DNA from: Planctomycetota bacterium
GTDB lineage: Bacteria; Planctomycetota; Planctomycetia; Pirellulales; Lacipirellulaceae
Assembly (NCBI GenBank): GCA_024278955.1
Contig: JAJRSE010000012.1
Span: 124,001 to 188,000 of the forward strand
Length of the DNA: 64,000 nucleotides
Direction: 5' to 3'
Shown: in pieces, positions 1 through 8,697 of the stretch
How the letters are laid out: each line of letters begins with the position of its first letter
Position numbering within the stretch: position 1 is the stretch's first letter
Program-made: the position numbers and the translations under genes
Notes under the pieces: model-generated
Told to the model about the DNA's origin: nothing
The model's database searches: none
What the model saw: only the letters and a program-made list of their open reading frames with translations

Positions 1-636
1 GGGGAGGATTTTTTCGAGCATGCCTTGCATATCGAAATCCATCTGGTCGCCGCCGGGGCCCATGCCTGGAATCATCATGGCTTGAGTTTTTTGCTCGATC
101 GCGATTTCAACCATTCGCGATTCGAGTTCTTTGTTGACAAGCATTGCTCGCATTTTTTCGCGTGTGCGTTCGTAGCGTTCGGGAGAATCGCTACTTTCGA
201 CGCCGACATCGAACGAGGCGGGAGCAGGTGCTAGTAGGTCGACGAGGCGTTCGATAACACGTCGCTCGGCTTCTTCTTGAACGGAAGCAAGCTCCCGTTC
301 GCGAACTAAACCGATCGCGTTCTCGACCAGTTCTCGGATCATGCTCTCGACATCGCGCCCGTAATAGCCGACCTCAGTGTATTTCGAGGCTTCGACTTTG
401 ATGAAGGGGGCGTTGGTTAGAGTGGCGAGGCGGCGGGCGATTTCGGTCTTTCCGACGCCGGTAGGGCCAATCATGAGAATGTTTTTTGGGGCGACTTCTT
501 TGCGCATCTCCGATTCAAGCTGCTGACGGCGCCAGCGGTTGCGGATTGCGATGGCGACTGCGCGCTTGGCGTCGGCTTGGCCTACGATGTGCCGGTCGAG
601 TTGTTCAACGATTTTTTTGGGTGTCAGGTTTTTCAC
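1..636 (-). CDS. hslU: HslU (ClpY) ATPase subunit, N-terminal part; runs off the left edge
   Basis: AAA+ unfoldase of the cytoplasmic HslUV protease; it recognises, unfolds and feeds proteins to HslV. Only the first 212 codons are present; the rest, including Walker B, lies beyond base 1. The start is GTG at 636 (protein begins VKNLTPKKIVEQLD), 16 bases after the hslV stop, with a purine-rich GAGAG upstream. Walker A GPTGVGKT is at about residues 57-64. The pore loop reads GYYG (about 90-93) in place of the usual GYVG, and the retained end falls in the substrate-gating I domain. Gene order hslV-hslU is the usual bacterial one, so co-transcription is expected. Confidence 0.95.
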   Translation of the reverse strand, partial: MKNLTPKKIVEQLDRHIVGQADAKRAVAIAIRNRWRRQQLESEMRKEVAPKNILMIGPTGVGKTEIARRLATLTNAPFIKVEASKYTEVGYYGRDVESMIRELVENAIGLVRERELASVQEEAERRVIERLVDLLAPAPASFDVGVESSDSPERYERTREKMRAMLVNKELESRMVEIAIEQKTQAMMIPGMGPGGDQMDFDMQGMLEKILP

Positions 637-652
637 TTTTTTGGCTCTCGGT

Positions 653-1183
653 TCAGAGTTCTTCGATGTTGAGATTTCGGTTGGTGTAGACACAAATGTC
701 GGCGGCAATTTCGAGGGACTGACGAACAATTTCGGTGGCAGAGAGCGAGCTATGCGTAACCAAGGCTCGTGCCGCAGCGACGGCGTAGTTGCCGCCAGAG
801 CCGATTCCAAGGATGCCATCGCTAGGTTGGATGACGTCGCCGGTGCCTGAAACTAAAAAGGTGTGCTCTTCGTTGACTACCGCGACCAACGCTTCGAGCC
901 TGCGCATGGCGCGGTCGGTGCGCCAGTCTTTGGCCAGTTCGGTGGCAGCCCGGGGCAGGTTCGCAGGGTAGTCCTTTAGTTTGGCTTCGAGGCGTTCCAT
1001 CAGGGCGAAAGCATCGGCGGCGGCGCCAGCGAATCCGACCAAGACGCGGTCGTCCATGAGGCGACGGATTTTTAGGGCGTCGGATTTGACGATCGTTTGT
1101 CCCATCGAGACTTGTCCGTCGCCGCCCATGGCAACTTTTCCGTTGTGGCGGATCGTGAGGATTGTGGTCGAGCGGAATTTCAT
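653..1183 (-). CDS. hslV: HslV (ClpQ) peptidase subunit of the HslUV protease
   Basis: Threonine peptidase forming the double-hexamer proteolytic core of HslUV in the cytoplasm. At 176 residues it is family length. The short leader MKFRS precedes [11 protein letters not shown]; the first Thr should become the N-terminal nucleophile after processing, and the downstream [14 protein letters not shown] matches the family's Lys and GDGQ signature. The C-terminal NLNIEEL is the hydrophobic/acidic tail type that docks into HslU. It lies immediately upstream of hslU, separated by 16 bases. Confidence 0.97.
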   Translation of the reverse strand: MKFRSTTILTIRHNGKVAMGGDGQVSMGQTIVKSDALKIRRLMDDRVLVGFAGAAADAFALMERLEAKLKDYPANLPRAATELAKDWRTDRAMRRLEALVAVVNEEHTFLVSGTGDVIQPSDGILGIGSGGNYAVAAARALVTHSSLSATEIVRQSLEIAADICVYTNRNLNIEEL

Positions 1184-1283
1184 AGTGAGCAGGTGCTTTG
1201 GGTGAAACGGTCGGGAGAGGAGATGCCATTTTCTCCATCTTGAGCTGAGAGGCTAGGGGGTATCTGTGCGGAAGTTTTATGGC

Positions 1284-1463
1284 TTATTCCGGTCGCAGCT
1301 TTTTTGCTTGGCAGAGCCATTTCTTCCGGTTTGCCGCTCGGCCGCATTTGGTGCAGAGGAATGCTGGCTTCGAGACAATTTTGCACAGTTGGTCGAAATG
1401 GTCGTTCAATTCGTCCCGTGACCAATCGCAAAGTTCTTTCTCGATTTTTTTGGGGGCGGCCAT
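1284..1463 (-). CDS. Small Cys-motif protein, function unknown
   Basis: A 59-residue protein starting at ATG 1463 (MAAPKKIEKELCDWSRDE). A longer in-frame start at 1511 would add 16 Ser/Leu-rich residues with no family look. Cys-37, Cys-40 and Cys-51 (FLCTKCGRAANRKKWLC), with Cys-12 and Cys-27, suggest a small zinc-binding knuckle. The acidic DELNDHFDQLCKIV segment looks helical. It sits 100 bases upstream of hslV on the same strand and may be co-transcribed with it. The reading is supported by coherent, charged composition and a plausible metal motif; no family was recognised. Confidence 0.6.
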   Translation of the reverse strand: MAAPKKIEKELCDWSRDELNDHFDQLCKIVSKPAFLCTKCGRAANRKKWLCQAKKLRPE

Positions 1464-1581
1464 TGCGTTTTTTAGCAGGTAAGTTCGTAGCGAGGAGCTA
1501 GCACTGGGCATCTTGGGTTGGGCCGCGTATTATAGGGGCGTTCATTCAAGTTCCCTTCCTTTCACGATACCGCAACTGCCG

Positions 1582-2205
1582 ATGGCCGTCTCCCCTGCTG
1601 ATAAAGAAACTGAAGATCAGGAGGCATTGCCTCGCAGTCCCGAGCGGATGTCTCCTGTCGATACTGCGTTGTTGGTCGTCGATGTGCAGGAGGCATTTAT
1701 TCCGCACGAGCCGTTTGGCGAGCGGATTGTGTGGAATTGTGGTCGCTTGATGGACGGAGCGAAGATTTTCGGAATCAAGACATTTGCCACCGAGCAGTCT
1801 CCCGAAAAACTTGGCTCGACGGTTACTCTCTTGGCCAAGCGTCTGGAGAGTCCGGCGGCCAGCAAAACGGCATTTAGCTGCGGCGAGTGTGGTGAAACTT
1901 TTATGGAGTGGCGCAAGACGGGCATTCATCGTGTGCTTGTTTGCGGCATCGAGACGCATGTTTGTGTGCAGCAGACCGTGCTCGACCTTTTGGCTGCTGG
2001 GTTTCAGGTGCTGATTGCAGTCGACGCAGTGGGGGCTCGTTTTACGATCGATCACAAAACGGCACTGCGGCGGATGGAAGCTTCAGGTGCTTTGCTGACG
2101 ACCACCGAGTCGGCGCTTTTTGAATGGTGTGGTCGTTCGGGGACGGCGGAGTTTAAGCAGATTAGTGCGTTGGCAAAAGAAAAAGAGCCGAGAGAATCGG
2201 CTTAG
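1582..2205 (+). CDS. Isochorismatase-family cysteine hydrolase
   Basis: A 207-residue protein of the isochorismatase-like (nicotinamidase-related) hydrolase family, which cleaves ether or amide bonds of small molecules; the substrate cannot be told from sequence. The catalytic triad is visible: Asp-34 in LLVVDVQEAF, Lys-95 in SKTAFSCGE and Cys-128 in CGIETHVCVQQT. The ATG at 1582 is preferred because an earlier in-frame codon at 1513 would add a poorly conserved leader over a TATTATAGG sequence (1530-1538) that could be the -10 element. ATG 1648 (MSPVDTALLVVD) is a shorter alternative. It converges with the arginine gene on the other strand. Confidence 0.85.
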   Translation: MAVSPADKETEDQEALPRSPERMSPVDTALLVVDVQEAFIPHEPFGERIVWNCGRLMDGAKIFGIKTFATEQSPEKLGSTVTLLAKRLESPAASKTAFSCGECGETFMEWRKTGIHRVLVCGIETHVCVQQTVLDLLAAGFQVLIAVDAVGARFTIDHKTALRRMEASGALLTTTESALFEWCGRSGTAEFKQISALAKEKEPRESA

Positions 2206-2244
2206 CCACGAAGTGGCGATATCGTAACACGCACGGCTTCGTCG

Positions 2245-3084
2245 CTATCCGATGGCCGGCTTTCGCTTCCAAGCCGCGGCTTCTTCGCCGTCGAGGCGTA
2301 AAATGAGGCACTTTGCGCTACCGCCGGCTTTTACGAATTCGCTCAGCGCCGTAGCGACAGGTTGATAGCCGGCAGTTTGAAGCTGCTCGTGAAGCCGAGG
2401 GCAGCCTGTGTTGGTGATGACCTTACGACCGACGACAACTGCGTTGCAAGCAAAGCTGCGTGCCTCGTTTTCCTCGACTGGGATGAGCTTCTTTACGTTC
2501 TCGGAGAGGACGCGGCAACCGTATTCGTCGAAAGCTCCCGGGAAATAGATGGCTTCGTCTTCGGCAAGCGGACAGAAACAAGTATCGAGGTGGTAGTAGT
2601 AAGGATCGACCAGTTCGAGGGGCAAGACGCGCACGTCTAGCAGGGCGCCGATTTCCTGATGTCCGCCGGCATCGCTGCGCATACGATAGCCAGCAAAAAG
2701 GGTTTCGCCGCAAAAGAGGGCGTCGCCAGCTCCTTCAAACGAGAAATCGTCGGGCGGATCGGTGACTTCGATTCCCAAGTTTTCCAGCGAATTGCGAAAG
2801 TGAGCTTCCTCGCCTTGACGTTGTTCATGTTTGAAACGGGCAAGAATGGCTTGCTGGCGATAAACAATCGCCGCGTTGGCCGTGAAAACTAAGTCGGGTA
2901 GTCCTGCGACAGGTGCGACCTCCGAAATTTGTGCGCCGGCATCGACAAGCAACTGTCGCAGGCAGTTCCACTGGTCGACAGCCAAGGCATGGTCGGCCTG
3001 TCGTTCGGTGCTCATCCAGGGATTGATTTCGTACTCGATCCCGTAGTGGTCGGGCGGGCACATGAGAATGTGGGGGGAAGACAT
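2245..3084 (-). CDS. Arginine dihydrolase-like guanidine hydrolase (stand-alone ArgZ/AgrE N-terminal module)
   Basis: Member of the guanidino-group modifying enzyme superfamily (pentein fold). The 279 residues resemble the N-terminal module of cyanobacterial ArgZ/AgrE, which hydrolyses arginine to ornithine, CO2 and two ammonia. Visible landmarks: MCPPDHYGIEYEINPWM at the start, DLVFTANAA (Asn-70), FEGAGDAL (Glu-117), YYYHLDTCFCPL (His-165) and GGSAKCLIL (nucleophile Cys-259). The gene upstream encodes the LOR/SDH module that is fused C-terminally in AgrE, 36 bases away on the same strand. A dimethylarginine dimethylaminohydrolase activity is the main alternative; the neighbour and the motif order favour arginine dihydrolase. 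Confidence 0.85.
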   Translation of the reverse strand: MSSPHILMCPPDHYGIEYEINPWMSTERQADHALAVDQWNCLRQLLVDAGAQISEVAPVAGLPDLVFTANAAIVYRQQAILARFKHEQRQGEEAHFRNSLENLGIEVTDPPDDFSFEGAGDALFCGETLFAGYRMRSDAGGHQEIGALLDVRVLPLELVDPYYYHLDTCFCPLAEDEAIYFPGAFDEYGCRVLSENVKKLIPVEENEARSFACNAVVVGRKVITNTGCPRLHEQLQTAGYQPVATALSEFVKAGGSAKCLILRLDGEEAAAWKRKPAIG

Positions 3085-3120
3085 GAGAATGGAAGAAGGA
3101 GTGGCTTGGAATTGCTTGGG

Positions 3121-4383
3121 TCACTTAGATTCTTCGAGGCGTCTTATTTCGGTTAGTAGAGATCGCAGAAAGGGCTCGACATCGGTTACTAGGCCAACGG
3201 TTTGGAAGCTGCCGCGATCGCTTAGTTTGATTACCGTCGAAGGGTTGATGTCGACGCAGACCACATGGACCCGCGCTGGCAATAGGTTGCCTACCGCGAT
3301 AGAGTGGAGCGTGGTGGCGATCATCAAACAAAAGGAGACGTCGCGGATGCTGCTTCGCATGATTCGTTGGCTTTCGAGCGAATCGGTGACCACATCGGGG
3401 AGAGGGCCATCGTCGCGGATGCTGCCCGCGAGATGAAAGTCGACTTGGTTTTTGACGCACTCGTACATGATGCCCGACTTGAGAATGCCACGATCGACTG
3501 CGGCAGCGATCGAGCCGGCTCGGCGGATGCGGTTGATTGCCCGAAGGTGATGTTCGTGGCCCGCGTCGGCTAAGTTGCCTTCGACAACGTTGACGCCGAG
3601 GCTGGTGCCGAAGATCGATTGCTCGATATCGTGGGTGGCGAGCGCATTGCCGGCAAAAAGTTTGTGAAGATACCCATCTCGAAGCAACTCACAAACGAGG
3701 TTTCCGCTTCCGGTATGGACGATCGCCGGTCCGCCGACCAGGAGGGTTTTCCCTTCGCCTTGGCGGTTTTCAAAAAGTTGTTTGGCAATTTGGCGGATCA
3801 CGACCCCTTTAGGCTTTTCGGTCGAGACAGCGCTGCTCATGAATCCGAAGGTGTGATCTTGTTGGGCACGTTCGTGGGGGAAGACCCTCGTGCCTGCGTG
3901 TCCGACGACAATCGGCATGCCCTTTTGGACGTCGGACATGGGGACGCAGGACGCGAGCGAAGTTTGCGGGTTGATCGTGATACCGCAGTCCATTTCTTGA
4001 TTGGTTACAGGAAGCCATTGGTTGTTCTGGCGGATTTCGGTGCGTTGGTTGGTGGTGCTGTAAAAGCCTTCGGGGAATGCGCTGTCGAGGTCGGCAACGA
4101 CGAGCTGGCAATCGTGGCTGGCAGTTGGGACGGCGCCGTGGTCAGCGATTTGGGCGAGAATCTGTTGTAGCGCGGTGTTGGTTGTGGCCGAGACGTCGAT
4201 CACGGCGAAGCTGGGGTCGGTACGATCTTGGCCGATGCTGATGTTCTTGATGCGAAACGTGCCCCCGGCCATGGTGATGCAATCGAGGACTTTGGGGAGG
4301 ATGAGGCTATCGATAATGTGGCCGCGGACCTCGATCTCTTCGACCGCCATGGCATCTTCGGCGGGTGGGTTGTTTTGAGACAT
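3121..4383 (-). CDS. LOR/SDH-domain protein (TIGR00300 type), probable ornithine cyclodeaminase
   Basis: A 420-residue protein of the LOR/SDH bifunctional-domain family, found free-standing in archaea and as the C-terminal half of cyanobacterial AgrE, where it converts ornithine to proline with release of ammonia. Recognisable stretches are VRGHIIDSLILPKVLD near the N-terminus, DHGAVPT, FMSSAVSTEKPK, GGPAIVHTGSGN (about 228-239) and the ATTLHSIAVGNLLPA segment near the C-terminus. ATG 4383 is used; ATG 4350 (MAVEEIEVRG) is possible. It is first in a two-gene unit with the arginine dihydrolase-like gene, so arginine could be routed to ornithine and on to proline. Confidence 0.82.
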   Translation of the reverse strand: MSQNNPPAEDAMAVEEIEVRGHIIDSLILPKVLDCITMAGGTFRIKNISIGQDRTDPSFAVIDVSATTNTALQQILAQIADHGAVPTASHDCQLVVADLDSAFPEGFYSTTNQRTEIRQNNQWLPVTNQEMDCGITINPQTSLASCVPMSDVQKGMPIVVGHAGTRVFPHERAQQDHTFGFMSSAVSTEKPKGVVIRQIAKQLFENRQGEGKTLLVGGPAIVHTGSGNLVCELLRDGYLHKLFAGNALATHDIEQSIFGTSLGVNVVEGNLADAGHEHHLRAINRIRRAGSIAAAVDRGILKSGIMYECVKNQVDFHLAGSIRDDGPLPDVVTDSLESQRIMRSSIRDVSFCLMIATTLHSIAVGNLLPARVHVVCVDINPSTVIKLSDRGSFQTVGLVTDVEPFLRSLLTEIRRLEESK

Positions 4384-4667
4384 AGGGTAGGTTTCTCTGA
4401 TTTGCCAAGTTTATGGGTTGCGATGAGGGGGCTTTTGCCGATTCTAACCCATCGAGTTACAGCTGTAGAAGCCGACTTCGCGGCGAAAATGGAGAGAACG
4501 AAAGTCAATCGCCCCAGGCGGAAGCCGACGGCTAGGGAGTGTGCCTTTCGGATTTGGGGTAGAGGGCGTATATTGGTGGCTTGGTTCTGCTGGGCAGGAC
4601 TGAAAAATCGATCAACCTCGCCTTTGGGCGATTCCTGTTTTTTGACGACAAATAGCTGTGGGAAACT

Positions 4668-5873
4668 ATGGACGATAACAAATCGAAATCTTCTTGGGGG
4701 CATCTTGCTGACGAATTGGGTGCGAAGCCAAGTTCCGAGGCTTTTGAGCGCAGCCAGCCGCCCGAGACCGAAATCCCAACATCCGAAGACCCTTCGACTT
4801 TCGACGAGCCGCAACAGGTGGCTAGCGATTGGAATGCGCTGGCAAGCGATCTCGGCCTTGAGGTGCCAAAGACTTCTGCGTCAGAAGAAACGCCGGAGCC
4901 TGTTGCCGAAGAAGCGATTGTTGAGCCGGAAACACCGTCGGCCTCGGCTTCTGAGCCTCCCCGTGCAACGAGCGGATTTGGTGCCGGTCTTATTGATGAA
5001 GCTACCGATGATGAAACGGAAAATGCGATCACCGATGTGGTCGCTGATGAAGCCACAGACTCGGCGGTCGAGGCACTGCCTCCGCTTCCGAGTGAAGTGG
5101 ACCAAATTATGAGCGAAGGAGACTGGGAAGACACGCTGGATTCGGATGGCGAAAGTGAAAGCGACGAATCTGATGACGACGAACAAGCGGAGGCCGACAA
5201 TGGGATGTCGGGCGAGGCTGCTCGAAATGCGTTTGATGCGTTGTTTACTGCCGGTGGTTCTGCCGTGGCATTTCCTCCTCCGGAGCATGGACAAGAGCAG
5301 CCGTCATTCGAGGCAGAGGATTCGGCCGACTCCTTGGCATCGACTGACGAGACTCAAGAGAAGACAAGTGAAGACGAGGAACGACCGAAGCGGAAGCGAT
5401 CGCGTCGACGTCGTCGAGGTCGTGGTGGGCGGAAGTCGGAGACCGAACAGACAACCGGCGAAGAGGCCCCCGTTGAAGAAGCCGCCATTGAAGGGGCAGC
5501 GGGTGAAGGGGCAGCGGGCGGTGAATCGGAAGACAATGGAACGGATGAGGCTCCTTCAGACGAGGAAAAGAAACCGCGTCGCCGTCGGTCGCGTCGTCGG
5601 TCTCGACGGTCGGAGAACTCGGAAGATCCGGTCAAGCGAACCGATGTTGAAGAGGCGGAAGGCTCTGACGACGAAGTTTCGGAGAGCTGTGAGTCTTCTG
5701 GCCGAGACAGTACGGGGCATCGGAACATGCCGACTTGGTCGGAAGCGCTTAGCGTGATTGTTGAGGCCAATATCGAGAATCACAGCAAGACGCCCAGCAG
5801 TTCGGGTTCTTCTCGTGGTCGAGGCCGTGGTCGTAGTGGGGGCGGCGGTCGTCGGGGGCAGAAGAAAACGTAG
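4668..5873 (+). CDS. Disordered acidic protein with Arg-rich blocks and RGG-like tail
   Basis: A 401-residue low-complexity protein with no globular domain over most of its length. Residues 1-235 are rich in Glu, Asp, Ser and Ala. Two strongly basic blocks follow (KRKRSRRRRRGRGGRK, then KKPRRRRSRRRSRR), separated by Glu/Ala repeats. A short predicted helix NMPTWSEALSVIVEANIEN (about 353-371) is followed by a Gly/Arg tail SRGRGRGRSGGGGRRGQ. Basic and RGG tails of this kind commonly bind RNA. The acidic/basic mosaic resembles the scaffold half of RNase E-type proteins, but no catalytic part is present. It is divergent from the arginine module, and adenine deaminase follows 66 bases downstream. 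Function unknown. Confidence 0.8.
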   Translation: MDDNKSKSSWGHLADELGAKPSSEAFERSQPPETEIPTSEDPSTFDEPQQVASDWNALASDLGLEVPKTSASEETPEPVAEEAIVEPETPSASASEPPRATSGFGAGLIDEATDDETENAITDVVADEATDSAVEALPPLPSEVDQIMSEGDWEDTLDSDGESESDESDDDEQAEADNGMSGEAARNAFDALFTAGGSAVAFPPPEHGQEQPSFEAEDSADSLASTDETQEKTSEDEERPKRKRSRRRRRGRGGRKSETEQTTGEEAPVEEAAIEGAAGEGAAGGESEDNGTDEAPSDEEKKPRRRRSRRRSRRSENSEDPVKRTDVEEAEGSDDEVSESCESSGRDSTGHRNMPTWSEALSVIVEANIENHSKTPSSSGSSRGRGRGRSGGGGRRGQKKT

Positions 5874-5939
5874 AGGGGGGCGAGCGAGCGGAATGACGAA
5901 TGACGAGTTTGTGATTGATCGGGTTTGGGGCCTTTTGTG

Positions 5940-7586
5940 ATGGTTGATGACCGGCAGGTGGTTGTTGGTAATCTGGTAGATATCTCTGGGCGACGGGTCT
6001 ATGCGGCGGAGGTTTGTGTTGCCCAAGGTCGTATTGAAGCCATTCGGGCGGTTGCCCAAACGCCTTCAACTTTTCTTTTGCCCGGCTTTATTGATGCCCA
6101 CGTTCATGTCGAAAGTTCGATGCTTGTGCCGAGCGAGTTTGCTCGTGCGGCGGTGGTGCATGGGACCGTTGCTTCGGTAAGCGATCCGCATGAAATCGGC
6201 AATGTACTTGGTGTTGCGGGCGTGCATTACATGCTTGAGAATGCTGAGGGGTCTCCGTTTAAGTTTTGCTTTGGCGCTCCTTCGTGCGTACCGGCGACGA
6301 CTTTTGAGACGGCTGGGGCGACGATCACGGTTGAGGAGGTAGAAAAGCTGCTCGACGATTCTCGTATTGGCTACCTCAGCGAGATGATGAATTTTCCCGG
6401 CGTGCTGCATGAGGACGAGCAGTGTCTTGCAAAGATCGCGGCAGCTAAGCGTCGAGGCAAGCCGGTCGACGGACATGCGCCAGGGCTACGTGGCGAGGAA
6501 GCAGCCCGTTATTTTGCTGCGGGCATTTCGACCGATCACGAATGTTTTACGAAGGAGGAAGCCCTCGACAAGTTGGCTGCCGGTTGCAAGATTGCGATTC
6601 GTGAAGGCTCGGCAGCACGGAATTTTGACGCTCTGGTTACGTTGCTCGGAGAGTTCCCGCGGCAGACGATGCTTTGTAGCGATGACAAACATCCCGACGA
6701 ATTGCTTGCTGGCCATATTAACGTGTTAGTGCGTCGGGCGGTTTCCCAGGGGATCGACGTTTTTGACGCATTGCAGGCGGGGTGCCTCAATCCGATTGAA
6801 CACTATGGCCTCAACGTAGGGCAGTTGCGAGTTGGCGACCCGGCCGATTTTATCGAAGTGAATTCGTTGGAAGAGTTTCGTGTTTTGCGGACCTGGATCG
6901 ATGGCAAAGTGGTTGCCGAGCGGGGCGAAACGATGATTCCGCGAGTCGAGCCTCAGGTGGTCAACCAGTTTGTTGCTTCGCAGATTAAAGCTTCCGACTT
7001 GAAAGTCGAAGCCGCCGTTGGCAAGCTGCAAGTGATCGAAGCGAGAGATGGACAGCTGATTACCAATCGTCTTTCCGTCGAGCCAAAGATTGTTTCTGAT
7101 GGTGTTGTGAGCGACCTTGAGGCCGATGTGCTGAAGATTGTGGTCGTGAATCGCTATCGATCGGCTACACCTGCGGTAGCGTTTGTAAAGAATTTTGGTC
7201 TGACGCGTGGGGCAATCGCTTCGAGTGTTGCACACGATTCGCATAACGTGATTGCGGTGGGAGTCGATGACAAAGATCTTGCTGCGGCGGTTAATGCGGT
7301 GATGGATTGCGGAGGCGGCTTGAGTGCTGTTTGTGGTGCCGACCAACTACATCGCGTGTTACCGTTGCCGGTAGCGGGGCTGATGGCAACGGGAACTTGT
7401 GCCGAGGTGGCATCTGCTTATCAAGAGCTTGATGCTGCGGTCAAGAGTTGGGGGTCGCTGCTGCGGGCGCCCTACATGACGCTTTCGTTCATGGCCTTGC
7501 TAGTAATTCCCGAACTGAAATTAAGCGATCTGGGGCTGTTTGATGGCGGAAAGTTTGAATTCACGACCCTGCTAAAGAACATTTAG
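5940..7586 (+). CDS. ade: Adenine deaminase
   Basis: Amidohydrolase converting adenine to hypoxanthine and ammonia in purine salvage, cytoplasmic, metal dependent. The 548-residue length suits the bacterial Ade family. Landmarks: GFIDAHVHVESSML (metal-binding HxH), VSDPHEIGNVLG, GYLSEMMNFPGV, GHAPGLRGEEAARY, STDHECF and AHDSHNVIAVG near the C-terminal domain, ending in LSFMALLVIPELKLSDLGLF. The start is taken at ATG 5940; GTG 5937 and TTG 5925 are in frame just upstream. The secretion F gene follows 70 bases downstream on the same strand, with no obvious functional link. Confidence 0.95.
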   Translation: MVDDRQVVVGNLVDISGRRVYAAEVCVAQGRIEAIRAVAQTPSTFLLPGFIDAHVHVESSMLVPSEFARAAVVHGTVASVSDPHEIGNVLGVAGVHYMLENAEGSPFKFCFGAPSCVPATTFETAGATITVEEVEKLLDDSRIGYLSEMMNFPGVLHEDEQCLAKIAAAKRRGKPVDGHAPGLRGEEAARYFAAGISTDHECFTKEEALDKLAAGCKIAIREGSAARNFDALVTLLGEFPRQTMLCSDDKHPDELLAGHINVLVRRAVSQGIDVFDALQAGCLNPIEHYGLNVGQLRVGDPADFIEVNSLEEFRVLRTWIDGKVVAERGETMIPRVEPQVVNQFVASQIKASDLKVEAAVGKLQVIEARDGQLITNRLSVEPKIVSDGVVSDLEADVLKIVVVNRYRSATPAVAFVKNFGLTRGAIASSVAHDSHNVIAVGVDDKDLAAAVNAVMDCGGGLSAVCGADQLHRVLPLPVAGLMATGTCAEVASAYQELDAAVKSWGSLLRAPYMTLSFMALLVIPELKLSDLGLFDGGKFEFTTLLKNI

Positions 7587-7656
7587 GGTAGGATGCTTAA
7601 CGGGGAGTGTGTTCTCAACATCAACAATCAAACCTCTCACATCAAACATCCTTGTC

Positions 7657-8697
7657 ATGTTTTTCTCTTCCCGTATTCGCCTGAAAGATCTCGCACAACT
7701 TTGTTATCGTTTGTCGACCGCTACGGGAGCTGGAATCGAGGATCGCAAGGTTTGGCGAGACGAAGCCTCGCGCGGTTCCCGATCGCAGCAGCGTAAGCTT
7801 TCGCATGTTGCCGACGAGTTGGCCCGTGGCCATTCGATAGTCGATGCGTTGCGAGAGACAGGCAAGTTTTTCCCGCCGCTGTTTCGCCAAATGGTAGAAG
7901 TGGGCGAGATGAGTGGTCGGCTCGATCGGACATACTCTCGGCTGACGACTCACTACGAACGCACGCTGAAAGTTCGGCGAGATTTTTACGGTCGCTTGGC
8001 TTGGCCCATGTTGCAGCTTGCGATGGCTTTGATGGTGGTTGGCTTGTTGATTTGGATTATGGGCATCATTCCGTCCAGCACGGGGCCGAATGGCGAGCCA
8101 TTTGACATGTTGGGTTTCGGGCTTATCGGGACTCGAGGGCTCGTGATTTACGCCAATATTCTGATAGTTAGCGGCATTGTGCTGTTGCTGTTGATCCAAG
8201 CGTTTCGCCGCGGAGTGGGGTGGACGCGAAGCTTACAGCGAGCCATTGTGCATGTGCCGATGATTGGCGCCGCGTTCAAGACGCTAGCCTTGTCGCGATT
8301 TACTTGGGCTTTGCAGTTGGTGCTCGATACTCCCATGGATTTGCGTCGAGCGTTGCCGTTGGCATTTGAAGCAACCGGCAACGGCTATTACGCCGAGCAG
8401 GGTCCTGGCGTAGCCCAGCGAATAGAGCAGGGGATGAGTTTGCATGCTGCCTTGGCAGCGACCGGGGTCATTCCTCGCGATTTGCTCGATAGTATTGCCG
8501 TCGGGGAGGAAAGCGGTCGGCTTGTGGAAACGATGGAACGCCAGTCGGCCGAGTATCAGGAGCGAGCAGGAGTTGCGATTTCGATTTTGGCGCAAGCCGC
8601 CGGCTATCTTATCTGGATACTTGTGGCGGGGTTGATCATCATGCTGATCTTCCGGATTTTTTCGTCGTACATTGCGACGATTAACAGCTTGCTTTAG
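7657..8697 (+). CDS. Type II secretion system F-family inner membrane protein
   Basis: A 346-residue GspF/PilC-family membrane protein, the polytopic platform protein of type II secretion or type IV pilus machines. Two repeated T2SSF halves are visible: the first contains FFPPLFRQMVEVGEMSGRLD and the second GVIPRDLLDSIAVGEESGRLVET. Three hydrophobic segments follow the usual pattern (about 110-137, 163-185 and 315-345). ATG 7657 (MFFSSRIRLKDLAQ) is preferred over the upstream in-frame codon at 7609, which would add a Ser/Thr-rich leader. No GspE, GspD or pilin gene lies nearby, so it is an orphan within this window. Its TAG stop is the first triplet of dispersed repeat copy A. Confidence 0.88.
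   Translation: MFFSSRIRLKDLAQLCYRLSTATGAGIEDRKVWRDEASRGSRSQQRKLSHVADELARGHSIVDALRETGKFFPPLFRQMVEVGEMSGRLDRTYSRLTTHYERTLKVRRDFYGRLAWPMLQLAMALMVVGLLIWIMGIIPSSTGPNGEPFDMLGFGLIGTRGLVIYANILIVSGIVLLLLIQAFRRGVGWTRSLQRAIVHVPMIGAAFKTLALSRFTWALQLVLDTPMDLRRALPLAFEATGNGYYAEQGPGVAQRIEQGMSLHAALAATGVIPRDLLDSIAVGEESGRLVETMERQSAEYQERAGVAISILAQAAGYLIWILVAGLIIMLIFRIFSSYIATINSLL

Noticed and set aside
4228-5112. Plus-strand frame spanning the start of the disordered protein gene
   Set aside because: It runs out of the antisense of the LOR/SDH gene into another frame of the 4668 gene, whose own frame has the designed-looking acidic/RGG composition.
7609-7656. Upstream in-frame extension of the type II secretion F gene
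   Set aside because: The added 16 residues are Ser/Thr-rich and precede the normal MFFSSRIRLKDLAQ start of the soluble T2SSF domain.
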